Assembly (NCBI GenBank): GCA_016584305.1
Contig: JACEEZ010020423.1
Location: forward strand, 132,501 to 196,500
Direction: 5' to 3'
DNA from: Chionoecetes opilio
Taxonomy: Eukaryota; Arthropoda; Malacostraca; Decapoda; Majidae
DNA length: 64,000 nt
Positions within the stretch are counted from its first letter, which is position 1, and each line of letters begins with the position of its first letter. The position numbers and the translations under genes were made by a program. The notes beneath the pieces were generated by a model, which saw only the letters and a list, made by a program, of their open reading frames with translations, did not search any database and was not told where the DNA came from. This document shows positions 1-11,095 of the stretch, piece by piece.

Positions 1-195
1 ATTTCTTCACCTTCGCAATCTGCAATCCGCTCACACTCACATGATTTAGATCACCCTTTTTCTATGAATGACTTTAGTATCCTATCCAAGGCACACTACC
101 CTAGTGACACTAAATTATTAGAAGCTATACACATCAAGCACTTGTCCCCTGATCTTAATAACCAAGTCATTTCACAAACTACATATACTCAATGA
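1..195 (+). pseudogene. Penelope-like element, C-terminal end of GIY-YIG endonuclease domain (partial, cut by window edge)
   Basis: Frame 1 is open from the first base to a TGA at 193..195 and gives 64 residues. Readable blocks are SAIRSHSHDLDHPFS, KLLEAIHIKHLSPDLNN and a short tail. A His-rich stretch, then a Leu/Glu-rich 'LLEAIHI' helix, then 'P-x-LN-x-Q' is the usual ending of the GIY-YIG endonuclease domain fused to reverse transcriptase in Penelope-like retroelements. That is family knowledge. The reverse transcriptase would lie outside the window on the left. The 3' sequence that follows contains a motif also typical of these elements. Nothing breaks the visible frame, but activity cannot be judged from 64 residues. 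A GIY-YIG tail from another retroelement is the main alternative. Confidence 0.6.
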
Positions 196-540
196 CTACC
201 ACTGTTTCGATTGCCCGACTCTCGGTTCGATCGCCCCACACAAGCTGAAATGTCACCCACAAAACCAGTGTTCATTCAGTCCTCTACCAACTCAGACAGC
301 ATACACACCAAGGTCCGTTAAGTACAAATTATATTTTATTTATTAGTTAGTAATTTTTAGAAAATATAGGAATATTTTATTGTTTCTTAGAATTAATTTT
401 TTAGATGTTCGCTTTTTAGCATTACAATATATTAAATTTTAACTATTTTTAGCCTGATGATGCCAAGTGCCTTGGCGAAACGTTGCATAAACAACCCCAA
501 GTATACCGAGTGTCTCTGTCACCCTGAAACTTCATGATGA
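196..540 (+). other. 3' untranslated region of the Penelope-like element with hammerhead-like hairpin (454..480)
   Basis: AT-rich sequence follows the stop codon. At 454..480 it reads CTGATGA, then T, then GCCAAG-TGC-CTTGGC (a perfect 6-bp stem), then GAAA. CTGATGA plus a stem plus GAAA is the conserved core of the hammerhead ribozyme, which is known from Penelope-like elements. The extra T between CTGATGA and the stem departs from the canonical core. GTTG (482..485) can pair with CAAC (492..495), but no clear UH cleavage triplet with a flanking stem I is visible, so this copy is probably degenerate. Confidence 0.45.
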
Positions 541-558
541 ATCTAACAAGAAAATCTA

Positions 559-560
<2 letters not shown>

Positions 561-589
<29 letters not shown>

Positions 590-797
590 CATATATATAT
601 ATATATATTATATATACATATATATATACATACATACATACATACATACATACATACATACATACATACTAACATACATACATACATACATACATACATA
701 CATACATACATACATACATACATACATACATACATAATATAATATATATCTATATATATATATATATATTATATATATAATACTATATATCTATATA
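561..797. repeat. TA/CATA compound microsatellite
   Basis: Long runs of TA, then about 30 tandem CATA units, then TA again. It abuts the pogo-like MITE that begins at 800, whose TA target site lies in this repeat. Confidence 0.95.
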
Positions 798-799
798 TA

Positions 800-2010
800 C
801 AGTAAACCCTCTCGTATTCAGACCCTCATTATTCGGACCTCCTCCTTCTCCTCCTCTTTTTTTTCTTCTTTTTTTTCTTTCTTTTTTTAAGGGGTAGGTA
901 GGATGTCATTATGTGAGTCAGTGAGGTTTGAGGCCCAGGCAGCCAGACAGAGCTTTTATGATCCATCACTGAGCATATACTTTGTATACTGTAATTGTGG
1001 TTTCTTTGTTGTGTCCAAATATTGTATTAGTGAGTGATCTGTGGCCATTGAGCATTGGGCCCAGTTCCAGCAACGGAGGTGGTATCACCAGCTACCACCA
1101 GCTCTCCCACCACCTAGATATTACCTGCCTACTACCGTATCCAGCAAGTCTCCCTCGGTAGGTAGTAAACGGGTAAAAAGGCCCTGACTGGCTTGGGCAA
1201 GTAATGATGTCCTAAAAATTGTCATCAGTCACCAGCCAATGTCAAACTGTTTCTAAACTTCTCGATCAATCGTAAGTCAACAAGACGTTTGACATGGCCT
1301 TTAAAGATCGTGTCACACACACTTTTTCCGTTAGTGTTACGGGGTGGCCGCGGGAAGAATGTTTCCCCATCACTGGCTACCCAACCACTTCAACACCTTT
1401 AAATAACCCTTATTTAAAGTGACACACAGTACTACACTGACCTAAATAATGGTGTGTGTATAAAAGCTCACCATAATCACTACGATGTATAATAACCAGT
1501 AATGACGTAAAACCCTGCCCACCCTGCTGGCGAGCAACCTGCCCCGCCTGGCGCCCTGCCTACCTCTCAGGACAACATGCTGTCATCCGCCTCACCTGTG
1601 CCTTCCTGAAGAATACAGGTCAGCTACCACGCCTGTGATAGCATCATAGGATATCACCAGGGATCATAGGACTATTAAAGGGGTCCTCGCAGCCCTACAA
1701 ACAACACCAAGAAAGAGGAGGAAATCTGCACCATCATGATACTGCTGCCGGCTGCCGCTGCCAGACGTAAGACTGACAGTGCTGTACACTGCACCTCTAC
1801 AGTACTGTATGGTGTATTTTTACTGTAATTTATTTATTGACATGATTTATCTAATGGTTTTTGATATTTGAATGACTTAGAAATTTTCTATATTCACCTA
1901 ATTTTTTTAATTTTTTTTATAGGGGGATATAATCCCTCCCATTATTCAGATCCTTGCATTACTCAGACCACTCCTTGGCCCAATTAGTCCGGATAAGAGA
2001 GGGTTTACTG
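800..2010. mobile_element. pogo/Tigger-like MITE, 1.2 kb, TA target duplication
   Basis: The left end CAGTAAACCCTCTC matches the reverse complement of the right end GAGAGGGTTTACTG. Both are flanked by TA (798..799 and 2011..2012). The imperfect terminal inverted repeat runs on for about 25 bp, through TATTCAGAC on the left and TATCCGGAC on the right. No coding sequence is visible inside, so it is non-autonomous. CAGT ends with TA duplication are typical of the pogo/Tigger branch of Tc1/mariner. Part of the interior (about 1580..1700) resembles the reverse complement of 63590..63700. Confidence 0.8.
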
Positions 2011-2026
2011 TACATATATATATATA

Positions 2027-2100
2027 CAGTAAAACCCTATAACTCGGCACGCTAGGGGCTGTAGCATCAGGCATGTAATCCAAGGAGAGGGGAGCCTTTT
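2027..2100. mobile_element. Left terminus of a second pogo-like element
   Basis: After a TATA run the sequence reads CAGTAAAACCCTATAACTCG, a pogo-type end resembling the terminus at 15944. I found no matching right end. The following block (to about 3570) carries a decayed Tigger-like transposase, which may belong to it. Confidence 0.5.
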
Positions 2101-2739
2101 TGAACATTAAAGTTTGTTAGGGGACCATCGCTTTTTTAACACTGGATCATTTTAACCCTATAATAAAAACTCTGTACTGTTTTTATCAGTACTGCCTGTA
2201 CAACTTAAATTTTTACCCCCTTTAAGCATTTAAACTGCCAACACTATCTTGTCCCTTAAACTCCTATGAAACAGCCCTTTAAATCACTAGTACAGAAAAT
2301 TTTTTTTGTCCTGGGGGGTCAGTGTGCTGTCAAAAATGTGATTTTTGGGCAGATCAGGGGGGGTACTTTCAGGAACTGCAAACCAGACTCCACTTGTGGG
2401 GCTGGGGTTCCCCCGGCGTGTGTTTGGTTTGAAGAAGGCGAAATTTCGTTTTTTTCTGATTTGTACACTGCCTCTTTGAAAAAAGCATTTCTTATGTCTT
2501 CAAGGTGATAAATGTCAATTGGGGTTTTTTCCACCAACCCCCCAAAAGCTTTCCAGGTAAAAAACAAGCTGAGACATTTCATGCGGGGCGGGGGGTGGCC
2601 TTCGTCATCCCTGTCAGCTTCAACACAGCCTCCACCCCCTACAACACTACTCTTGTCCCTTTTTCTGTCTGTTTGGGGAAAACCCAAGCCCCAGCATATT
2701 TCCCCCAGCCACTCAACTAGTTTCCTCGGTGCTTGGGGC

Positions 2740-3574
2740 TCACCACTTTAGCCTTTTTGCAGTAAAAATCTTCAAACCCCAAAACCCAGTGAAGTCCTTT
2801 CTTCCCCCCCCTTTCAGCAATTGTTCCACTTGCTCAGGGTGGGGGATTTGACCCCGTTCCCCCTCAGCCCATTTATACACAGTTTGCGTAAGTTGTACGT
2901 TTGAAATTCGCAAGCGACTAAACCCCCCCTTGGCCCTTTTTGTCCCCTCTACCTCTTCTTCCAAAGGCCTCCCACTGTTTGTTTCTGTAGTGTCGCTTCG
3001 GGCCTCGATCACCCCTTTGGCCCATGGGCGGATTGGGGAGGGGGTGGGGGGGAAAACATTACTTTAATTCACCCCCATGGGCCTCCATTCATCTGGGCTC
3101 GGATGTGCTGGGGGTTGTCAAGTAGGGGATGGCCTTGACATTCTCCTTGTTTTTCCAACCAGTTGTCTGGAAATTATAACAGCGGGCCCAAAAAAAAAAA
3201 ATGGTTTGGAAAACCATCACTGGTATTTTCCGGTTAAACCAGGGGGAGGTTGCCCCTGTAGATAAACAGGAGGTTACCATTACGTTTTTGATGCCCGGGT
3301 GTTTTTCCCTTGCCTCCCCCGGGGTTTCAGCCTGTGCGACCCGCCGTTTTTCCCCACCACAAAAATGGGCCATCCTTACTTTTTTCCCCCCGGGAATGTA
3401 CCTTTTCCTGCCTTTGATCCCGGGTTTGGCGGGCATAGACCTCCAAAAAGCCCCCCCATCAGGTTGTAGATTTGGGGAAAGAGAAGGGGGGGGCCCAACT
3501 CCTGCAAAATTTTCCCAATTTCGAGGGGAAAGGCCCCCCCGATGCTTGATCAGCACTACCCCTCTCTCCCCCAT
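2740..3574 (-). pseudogene. Decayed pogo/Tigger-like transposase fragments
   Basis: Two minus-strand stretches can be read. The upstream one (3574 to 3089) includes FWRSMPAKPGIKGRKRY and later a run resembling the DDE catalytic region of Tigger/jerky transposases ('ETGLFWR..P'). The downstream one (3012 to 2740) includes LTQTVYKWAEGERG and RKDFTGFWGLK, which could be a C-terminal tail or a displaced helix-turn-helix segment. The frames are broken repeatedly at runs of G or C. This is recognition by eye at low identity. The identity of the second stretch is unsure, and the whole assignment could be wrong. Confidence 0.35.
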
Positions 3575-4984
3575 TTTTTCGGTTGGCTGGGCAGTGGCGA
3601 CTCCGAAAGTGAAGAGCCCCCAGCACTAGCCTTAAAATTGGTCACCTTTAGTGTTTTGGCCAACCTTACAGCAGCGTTTGGAGGCAACCCCCCCTTACAT
3701 ACCCCCAAATGCTCGTTCCTGCTTGTACCCTTGTACCCTGCTGCATCAGGGGCCCCCTTTTTACTGGTTTAATCCTCTTTTTGGTAGTTTTGGGGGTGTT
3801 TGGACCCCCAAATGGGCTGGCACAAATTTCTTTTTTACTTTCTTGATATCAAGAATGTACGGGATTTGATATCAAATCAGCACAAATACACCAAATGGAC
3901 GCCCCTGCTCCACCCTTGCCAGCACTTTTTCACCTTTTCCTGCAGGCTCAGGCTCTTCAATTTTTTTCCCCTTCCGGGGCTGGAAAACCCCCTTTGCGTG
4001 ATAGAGCGACATCTTGATATACAGTACTGTATGGGTAATCCTAAAACAAAAATAGGTGAAAAAGTAAAGAAAAATGTCAGCCTTGCTGTATTCAAAAAGT
4101 TCTTAGAATCCTAAAACTCAATTTAAGAGTTCTAAAGTTAGCCGGGTGTTGCTGTGGTTGAAAAGGGGCATGACTCCAAACCCCCAGCTAACTTCTAGGA
4201 ACTTTTTAAATTAGGATTTTGCTAGGATTTGATTGGACAGAAACCTGCTGGAAACCAGGCGTAGGCTGCGCCGTTTTTTGTTGTCCAAGCACCGCCCTTG
4301 GATTACAATCCCAATCCAATAAAACATTGGAAATGTTTGTTATACACTTTGTATATTTTTTGCAATTTTTTGGCTTTGATTATTTTTTCGGCTCCTACAA
4401 GTTTGTTTTTTTTGAAGCAAACCAATTTTTTTTCAATTTAAAAAAAACGAATTTCTACCCGGACGGTGTTTGGGGACGACATAACACCTCACTGACAGCT
4501 ACACGCTGCTTCCCGATTTTTGCTTTACTTTTGCCACCTATTTTTATGTTTTGGGATTACTCTACGGCTGTATTTAAAGATGTCAGTTTCCATCAGAAAG
4601 GGTGTCTTCCAGCAGGAAGGGAATGAAAAAATTTAAGAGTCGAGCCTGCGGAAAAAGGGTCAAAAGCAAAAACAAAACTTTTTTTGCGACTGAGATTGCA
4701 AGGTAAGCAAAAAAGGCAGTTTTTAAAAAATCAAAATTTCCGAGATAATTATTTTTTGCCGACTTTCTATTTACATTTTTCACCAAGAGGTTGTGAGGGT
4801 ATGATTCCGAGTGAAAACCTGAGATGCAGTTTTAGGTGGGCGGGTAAGCAGAGTGGGTTTGCGTCCCGGGGCATATTCCCCATGCGTCCCCCTTTTGGCA
4901 GGTTGGCGGGGCCCCCTACGCGGGGGTATCCCAACTAAAACAGTTTTCTTTAAATAACTCATTGTATTTTCCCACAAGTTACTT

Positions 4985-4988
<4 letters not shown>

Positions 4989-5069
<81 letters not shown>
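4989..5069. repeat. Poly(A) run of 81 bases
   Basis: Uninterrupted A from 4989 to 5069. It could be a retroelement tail or a consensus artefact; no retroelement 3' end is recognisable immediately upstream. Confidence 0.9.
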
Positions 5070-5071
<2 letters not shown>

Positions 5072-5698
5072 GTGTCCTTCCCTCGAGGTATCAATTCCGA
5101 GTTTACAGTGCCATTTAAGGGTTTTATTTCTACAACCCTCGTACCCGTCGAAAAATTGACCACCCGCCGGGGGGTCAATTTTTGGCGGAAAAAAAAAAAA
5201 GGTTTTTCTAGGGGTTTAACGGGTTTACCAGAGTATTTGGAAACCCGGATTTATCCCTATTTGCCGGCGCCCTAAGCCAGTTTTTTCTCTTAAAAAGGAA
5301 TGAAAGTTCAGCCTGCGTCTAAGCGGCCCTATTGCGAATGAAGGGGGGCAAGAAGCAGAACAGCCGTGGTGATTACAAAGGGGTTGGAGTATTTGTGTTT
5401 TACAGTAGTTCACTGAGCACAAATTTTAACTGTGTTTCAACAGTAAACATATACTAAGAAAGGTTTGGGGTTTTTAAAAGAAAAAAGAGCTGGGGGAACA
5501 AGATAGCGATTTGTTGGCCCAAGAGGGGGTGTAGTTTAAACATCATCCAAACCCCCGCTGCTTCCATTGAAAAGTCTGATATCTCAGGTCTGCCGCTTCC
5601 CTGGGGTACTTTTTACCGGCAACCCCTCCGCGCCCACCCCTGGGTCATTACCGCTCAACCCCCCCGCACCCAGGAAAAGACAAACATCCCGCATATTA

Positions 5699-6045
5699 GA
5701 TGTCGCCTTAATTAACCCCCATTTTATCGGCCCACAATTGACACAACAGTTGGAAAAGGGGATGATAGAAGGGGAGGCAAAAATGGTGATTTATTTTTGC
5801 TGGAATGAGTTTGTTGATAAAAAAATAGTGAAAAAAAAGAGCGTGTTAAAGTTTTATTTGAAGGAGTGTGGAGCGTCGCCTTAATTAACCCTCATTGACC
5901 TGGGCCAACAAGGACACAAAAGTTGGAAAGGGGAAAGAAGAAGGGGGGCAAAAAATGGTGATTCATTTTCGCTGGAATGAGTATTGTTCAAAATAAATAG
6001 TGAAACCCAAAAAGCGTGTTAAAATTTTATTTGAAGGAGGGGAGC
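5699..6045. repeat. Two-copy tandem repeat, period about 175 bp
   Basis: Both units share GTCGCCTTAATTAACCC, GGCAAAAAATGGTGATT (with a run-length difference), GCTGGAATGAGT and GCGTGTTAAA, in the same order, and end with TTTTATTTGAAGGAG. The copies differ mostly by run lengths and small indels. Confidence 0.75.
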
Positions 6046-6317
6046 GGTGAGAGGAAGGGGTAGTATCTTTGGGGGGTCTGTCTTACCACAAGGATGGAGA
6101 AAGGGCGTCGTGGGTTTGAGTTTATTTTTACGCGATCATTGTCAACGGGGTACAAGAGTTGCCCCCCGGCGTTGGTGCCTGTGGCGACTTAAATTTCCTG
6201 GGATGTTGCAGTTTTGTCAGCGAGGACAAACAGGGCGCGTAGGGAAAAACGGGGGCCTAATCCTGGTCCCGCAGGGGGTTTGGCCAAGCCGATGCAGGGG
6301 TGTATGTGCATGTGTGT

Positions 6318-6400
6318 GTTAGCTAGCTCAGTGGTAAGAAGGTGGGATAGGAGACTCATAGGCCTTTTATCACCTTGACCCCAATCCCCCCCCTGTATCT
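6318..6400 (+). mobile_element. tRNA-like SINE head (degenerate)
   Basis: TTAGCTAGCTCAGTGGTAAG carries an intact-looking pol III A box (TAGCTCAGTGG), followed at tRNA-like spacing by a poor B box (TTGACCCCAATCC). The fold is not a functional tRNA. A tRNA-derived SINE start is the simplest reading. Confidence 0.4.
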
Positions 6401-7867
6401 ACGGGTAAAGGGAAAATGTATGAAAGAGGCTAGTAAAAGGCTGCAACTGACCTGTAGGGAAAGTCTTCCACACGGTACCCAGGACCCAAACCCCTCACGG
6501 CGCCACCCGTCCCCTCAAGGCCGAATCAACCATTTAAACCATCATTTGGGGACACGGGGACCGCTCAACATCCTTTTAATTTCTTAATTTAAACAAATAG
6601 CGGTTTTCACTAAACGGTGCGGGGCCCCCGGTACGGCTTTCCCAATCTACCCCTCCGTCCGTAAAGGTTTCTGGGAAGAAAATTTTAACGAACGACTGGC
6701 CGTGCTGATATTTGTATTTTCTTAAACTTTATGTACCCAAACGTGTCTTTTAGGTTCAACTCCCTTCTTCAAACAACGAAAGGGTATTAATGCAAATTTC
6801 TTCAAAAATAGCCTCTGGGCCCATGTCGCTTTGAGGTGACAGGAACTGCCGAAAATGACGGAACCCTGCGAAAAGTGGAATTCAAGCACGGCTGCGGAAC
6901 CCTACCGGATTTCAAGGTGAAAACCGCCCTTTACCCCCCTTTCCCGAAGAAGACTAAAGAACCCTCGCGACTGTGATAGATTCATGGTGTAAAAAAGGGC
7001 AAAATTGTCGATTCCCAAAAACGTGCCCCTTTAACAATTATAAAATAACAAGGTAGAGATGGTTCCTAATTTTTACCCAAAATCTTCGTGAATTTTTGTT
7101 TTGGACAACCACCGATTCGAGGGCCGAAACTTAGTCCCCTTGAAAGTTTTGTGTGTTTTTTTAATCGGCTCCGTTTTGCGGAAACAAGTTTTTTTACATT
7201 GTTGGGGGGGGGGGGGGACTGCCCCTCCAGGTCCGCCCCCCAAAATTGCTACCTTCACACTGCCCTATATAGAAATTTTTTTTTTTTTCTCTATATCACT
7301 GTTACTAAAAACCAAACCCCACCTCTAACCACCCCAATTGATTTAACCCAACTTAAAATTTTTTGGTAAAAACGGGAGATTTCTGATACTGTAAAGCCAT
7401 TTTTATTCATGGGGCCTGGGAAAGGGGCCAAAAAACTCAGAATGAGAAGCTACACGATGATGTGGGAGGTCCCCAGGGCTTTTGAAACCCACTACCAAAA
7501 ATAAACAATATCTTACTGCAAAAATTTTCAAAAAAGTCTAAAACCCCTAGCAAAAGAAAAGGGAACAAAGGATACCTACAACATTAAAACTAAGCTAAGT
7601 CATAGGTAATAATTTAGTTCAAAATTTGTGGGGCTCCGCATAATTATGATTTATGACCATTTTGGTTTCACTGTCCCCTTCCCTTTTCATTTTGACTGTA
7701 GATTTTTCTTCACATTCCCGCCGGAAAATTGATTTTGGTTTTTTATCTCCTAATATTAGCTTTCCCCTACAAATCCTTTTTTTTTTTTTAACATCTGCTA
7801 AATTTACAAAAAAAAAGAAATCCTTCAAAAACCCCAATATATTTTTTTCTCTCAAAACCTCCTTGTA

Positions 7868-7920
7868 AAATAGGGGTGCGTCCTATGCGGAGGTGCGTCT
7901 TATGCGCCGGCAAATACGGT
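7868..7920. mobile_element. Right end of a TA-flanked MITE family
   Basis: TGCGTCTTATGCGCCGGCAA then ATACGGTA matches, in reverse complement, the terminal repeat of the element at 16285..17064 (CCRTATTT..CTTATAAGA). No matching left end was found to the left. Confidence 0.5.
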
Positions 7921-7950
7921 ATATATATTTTTTTTTACATCTTGGCCTAT

Positions 7951-8275
7951 AGTGCCTGTAGGCAGTGACCACCAGGGGTGGGATGGTAGGCTCTAGAGGC
8001 TCACTTGAGGGCTGTGATGGTTGGCCCTCGCCCGTGGAGGCGCAGGCAGGATATTTTTATAGTGACGCTTGTGATTAGAGGCTCATGCCACCCCCCCCGT
8101 GTCCTCCGATGCACTCGCAAACGAAGGTAGAGTTAATGGGCAGGACATGTGGGTATTCTTAGGCCACTCGACGGTGCAGAAATATTTAAGTGGAATATAT
8201 GGGTCTCACTCGGGATCGAACTCGGGTCTTCGAGAACGCCACCCGGTGATGCTAACCACTCTGCTACCGCCTCCC
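7951..8275 (-). mobile_element. tRNA-derived SINE (copy 1, minus orientation)
   Basis: On the minus strand the element starts GGGAGGCGGTAGCAGAGTGG, with A box TAGCAGAGTGGTTAG, and about 40 bases later B box GAGTTCGATCCCGAG. It then shares about 250 bp of body sequence with the copy at 24298..24707 (GTAGGCAGTGACC, GAGGGCTGTGATGGTTGGCC, GACGCTTGTGATTAGAGGCT and others). The A/B box spacing marks a pol III, tRNA-derived SINE. At its 5' tip a 13-bp inverted copy of its own start follows (8276..8292), separated by CATAT. Confidence 0.75.
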
Positions 8276-8450
8276 CATATGGGAGGCGGTAGCATGATAT
8301 GACGTCACCACGTCCCTCTGCTCTACGCCACTGGGTAGATCCCGCGCCTCAGTTGGTGTGATGTGGTAAGGTGACCTGCCGTAACTGGTTCCGCGACCCG
8401 GCGTGCTAGTGCATACTTGTGTGTGGTGATTGTGCTCTGGCCATAGTAAT

Positions 8451-8659
8451 ATGGGGAAAGTTTAAGATTTAACACCGAAACCGTTGCACAGATTGTGGGG
8501 TCAAGCAGGCTGGCCATTCTATAAAAGAAATCAGTGAAAAATTGTCAGAATCCGATTATCTGTGAAGCGGTGGGCCAAGCGGTTCAGGGGGGGGGAAGCG
8601 TGAGACACGAAGCAGATAAACGTCCAGGACGCCCAGAAAGACAACCAAGAGGGCTGTAA
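8451..8659 (+). pseudogene. Tc1/mariner-type transposase N-terminus (decayed)
   Basis: Across at least two frame breaks this reads TETVAQIVG, VKQAGHSIKEISEKLSES, VKRWAKRF and VRHEADKRPGRPERQPRG. A helix-turn-helix with 'I..L..AG.S..EI...L..S...V.RW..RF' followed by 'RPGRP' is the N-terminal DNA-binding region of Tc1/mariner transposases. It starts at an ATG but has an early stop and frameshifts. No DDE domain follows, so it is a short dead remnant. Confidence 0.6.
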
Positions 8660-8708
8660 CGTGTTGAAGCGTGCTGTAGAAGCATAGAACGCTTACAATA
8701 ATAATAAT

Positions 8709-8968
8709 TAATAATAATAACGCTTACAATAATAATTTACCTACCACTGAAGTCAGACTAACGGGTAAATAATTTGACATTTATCCTCTATCACCCTTCT
8801 TGAAAATGGGAACTACATCACCTTTCTCCACATTATGCACTTCCCTTAATCAACCAATTTCCTAAAATGTACACTACGACTCACTAACAAACCCCCCTCT
8901 ATGCATTCTTTTAATACCCTGGAATAAACTTAATCTGGTCCTGGTGACTTAAACTTCTTCATTCAATC
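8709..8968 (-). pseudogene. LINE reverse transcriptase fragment (CR1-like)
   Basis: The minus strand contains KKFKSPGPD, then, in other frames, NVEKGDVVPIFKKGDRG and SNYLPVSLTSVVGKLL. These are the conserved blocks 'K.PGPD' and 'VPIFKKGD...NYRPVSLTSV..K..E' of non-LTR reverse transcriptases. The fragment ends exactly where the pogo-like element at 8971 begins, with TA at the junction, so the pogo element appears to have inserted into this LINE. Its 5' continuation should lie beyond 11757, where the sequence is too decayed to read with confidence. Confidence 0.6.
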
Positions 8969-9190
8969 TACAGGGAGGTCCCGTTATATGAGCATTCGGT
9001 ATACGAGAATCCGATGATACGAGATATATAAATTAGGGTCTATTTTCAATATACGAGATCGAAAATCCAATGCTACGACATTCAAACTGGGGTGAGTAAA
9101 ATTACCAAGTTATTTACTAATGTAAATTACAGTTATTAACTTAAGTAAATTACAAGTTATTTACTAAATTATAAAGTCATTTACTGACTA

Positions 9191-9995
9191 CAGGGAGTCC
9201 CGTTATACGAGCATTCGGTATAACGAGAATTCGATGATACGAGAGGTGTAAATTAGGGTCTATTTTCATATACGAGATCGAAAATCCAATGATAGACATT
9301 CAACTGGGTGAGTAAAATTATCAATTTTCAAAATGCGTGCCCTACCACTCCCAGGCTGGACAAAGGGGGACTTTTTTGCCCCCAGTGAGGTCACCCCTAG
9401 CAAGGCGTGACCTAAAGGGGTAATTAAGCATTGCGGGGCCCTGACATTTAGGGTATTAGCAGGTGTGCGACCCCAACCTTGGGACCGCAGTCAGGTCCCC
9501 CCAAAGCAAGGCTGGGACCGCAGTCAGGTCACCCCTAGAAAGGGGCGTGACCTGAAGGGTAATTAAGCATAGGGCGAGGCCTGACCTTTAGGGGTAATTA
9601 GCGGGTGGGGCGGCCCCAAATTTGGGGACCACTACACTACCTTCTCTTGTATCACGCGGCATCCCCTACATTACAACTTTCTTTTTTGCTTGTTTTTGCA
9701 TGTTTTATGTTTAATTAATGTGCAGTTATGTTATTTTGTGTGCTTTTTTTCTCTTTCAAATGCTTTTTTCTACAGAATAGGTAGTACAGTGTGGGTAATA
9801 TAAGACGCTGTGTGTTTGTTGTGTTTACTATTTTATTTAGCTTGAAAAACTTTTTTTTTTTTTTTTTTAATTGATAGGGGTCCTGGAACCAAACCTATAT
9901 TTTACCATTAGTTATGCTTTTTCTTTTATACGAGTTTTTCGCTTTACGAGTATGCCAGGGGGAACCTAACTGCTCGTATCTTCGGGACCTCCCTG
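9191..9995. mobile_element. Inner copy of the same pogo-like family
   Basis: CAGGGAGTCCCGTTATACGA at the left and GGGACCTCCCTG at the right, each flanked by TA (9189..9190 and 9996..9997). The left 130 bp repeats 8971..9110 nearly base for base (AGCATTCGGTAT, TTAGGGTCTATTTTC, CGAAAATCCAATG). This suggests insertion of one family member beside the left end of another. Confidence 0.65.
9340..9640. repeat. Imperfect tandem repeat inside the inner element
   Basis: Units share GGTCACCCCTAG, AAGGCGTGACCT or GGGCGTGACCTGAAGGG, and GGTAATTAAGCAT. There are roughly two and a half units with many indels. Confidence 0.6.
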
Positions 9996-10260
9996 TATAT
10001 GATTTTACCTAAGTTTTTACGATAATTATCAATCTGAAAATATGATAATTCTGGTGGGTCGGTACGAACAATGTGGCCTACAAAATTCACATCCTGGACG
10101 ATGTACAATGATTCAGATGCGCAGAGACGAGTTTGTGGGCAGTGGAAGAGGTCTGCGCACCCCTCCCTTGTCCCTTACCTACCCTCCCCCTCTCGAGTCT
10201 ATTGTTTCACGCGGCAGCACCGGGATCTTTCCTCTTAGCTCCCTTCAACACATTCCATAA

Positions 10261-11095
10261 TCGAACCACGATAGCGCCACCAATTTGATTTTTGACGCTA
10301 TCGTGAAATTTTAAACCCAAACGAAAATGCAGACCACGATAGCCTCACAACAATGTCACGCTGCCTTTTACGTATGTGTCATGACGGTCGTAAGATGGTC
10401 ATGATGGACCCATGACAGCTGTAAGTGTAGGGTCACGAAGGGAAAAAATAAATGGTCATTTGTCGTCACGATAGAGCTACGATAACCATGACAGTCCCCC
10501 ATGAACATACCACGATAGCGTCAAGAGCTAGCCCCACACGTGGGTGGGGTTGCCATGGTGATGGAGAAGGAAGGGGGACTATAAAAGATGAAGATGGGAG
10601 ACACAGGGTTGTGTTTGGTGATGGGGAAGGGGGGGAAACGGGGGAGGGGGGTTGTAATAAAGAAGGGTGTTGGTGTTGGTGGGGAAACGGGGGTGGGGGT
10701 GGAAAGGCGTGGTGTGGTGGGGTGGGGGGTGTTACCACGTGCTGATGGGGTAGTGGGTAGGGAGCCCACGGGGGGAGTGTCATCACGTGGTGGTGGGAGT
10801 AGGGGGAAGGTAGTCGGGGGGGGAGTGTCACCATGTGGTGGTGGGAGTAGGGGGAAGGTAGTCGAGGGGGGAGTGTTATCACGTGGTGGTGGGAGTAGGG
10901 GGAGTGGAGTCGGGGGTGGTGGGGGTGAATGAGAAAGGGGGGGGAAGGTGGAAGGGGTGCAAAAAAGGGGGGGAAGGCAGGGATGAAGGAGCGCGTAACG
11001 GTTTCTTATCGTCACGATAAACATACACGATCATGATAGTGTCACGAAGCTGCTACAAAAGATAATGATAGCGTCACGATAGACTTACAATACCG
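10261..11095. repeat. Dispersed CACGATAGCG/TCACGAT motifs flanking a G-rich minisatellite
   Basis: CACGATAG or its variants (CACGATAGCGCC, CACGATAGCCTC, CACGATAGAGC, CACGATAGCGTC, CACGATAGAC) recur on both sides of 10540..10990. This is a decayed short-period array. The central part is strongly G-rich on the plus strand. Confidence 0.55.
10768..10925 (+). repeat. G-rich minisatellite, about 3 units of roughly 50 bp
   Basis: Each unit reads GGGGGAGTGTCA or TTATCACG, then TGGTGGTGGGAGTAGGGGG, then AAGGTAGTCG. Many runs of three or more G on one strand give it G-quadruplex potential (inference). Confidence 0.75.

Larger units (their letters stand above)
2100..7860. other. Homopolymer-rich non-coding block, decayed or poorly polished
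   Basis: This 5.8 kb differs from its surroundings by many runs of 4 to 10 identical bases, especially G and C, and by absence of any long credible reading frame. The only internal structures I can support are the Tigger-like remnants (2740..3574), a poly(A) run (4989..5069), a two-copy tandem repeat (5699..6045) and a tRNA-like SINE head (6318..6400). The rest holds nothing I can name. Confidence 0.6.

Noticed and set aside
2266..3869. Overlapping plus-strand frames of 60 to 140 codons
   Set aside because: Homopolymer-rich sequence with no domain; the minus strand shows weak transposase similarity instead.
4962..5178. Poly-Lys and poly-Phe frames
   Set aside because: Translation of the 81-base A run.
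10466..11024. Proline-rich minus-strand frames and glycine-rich plus-strand frames
   Set aside because: Caused by the G-rich minisatellite; repeated units, no domain and no splice context.
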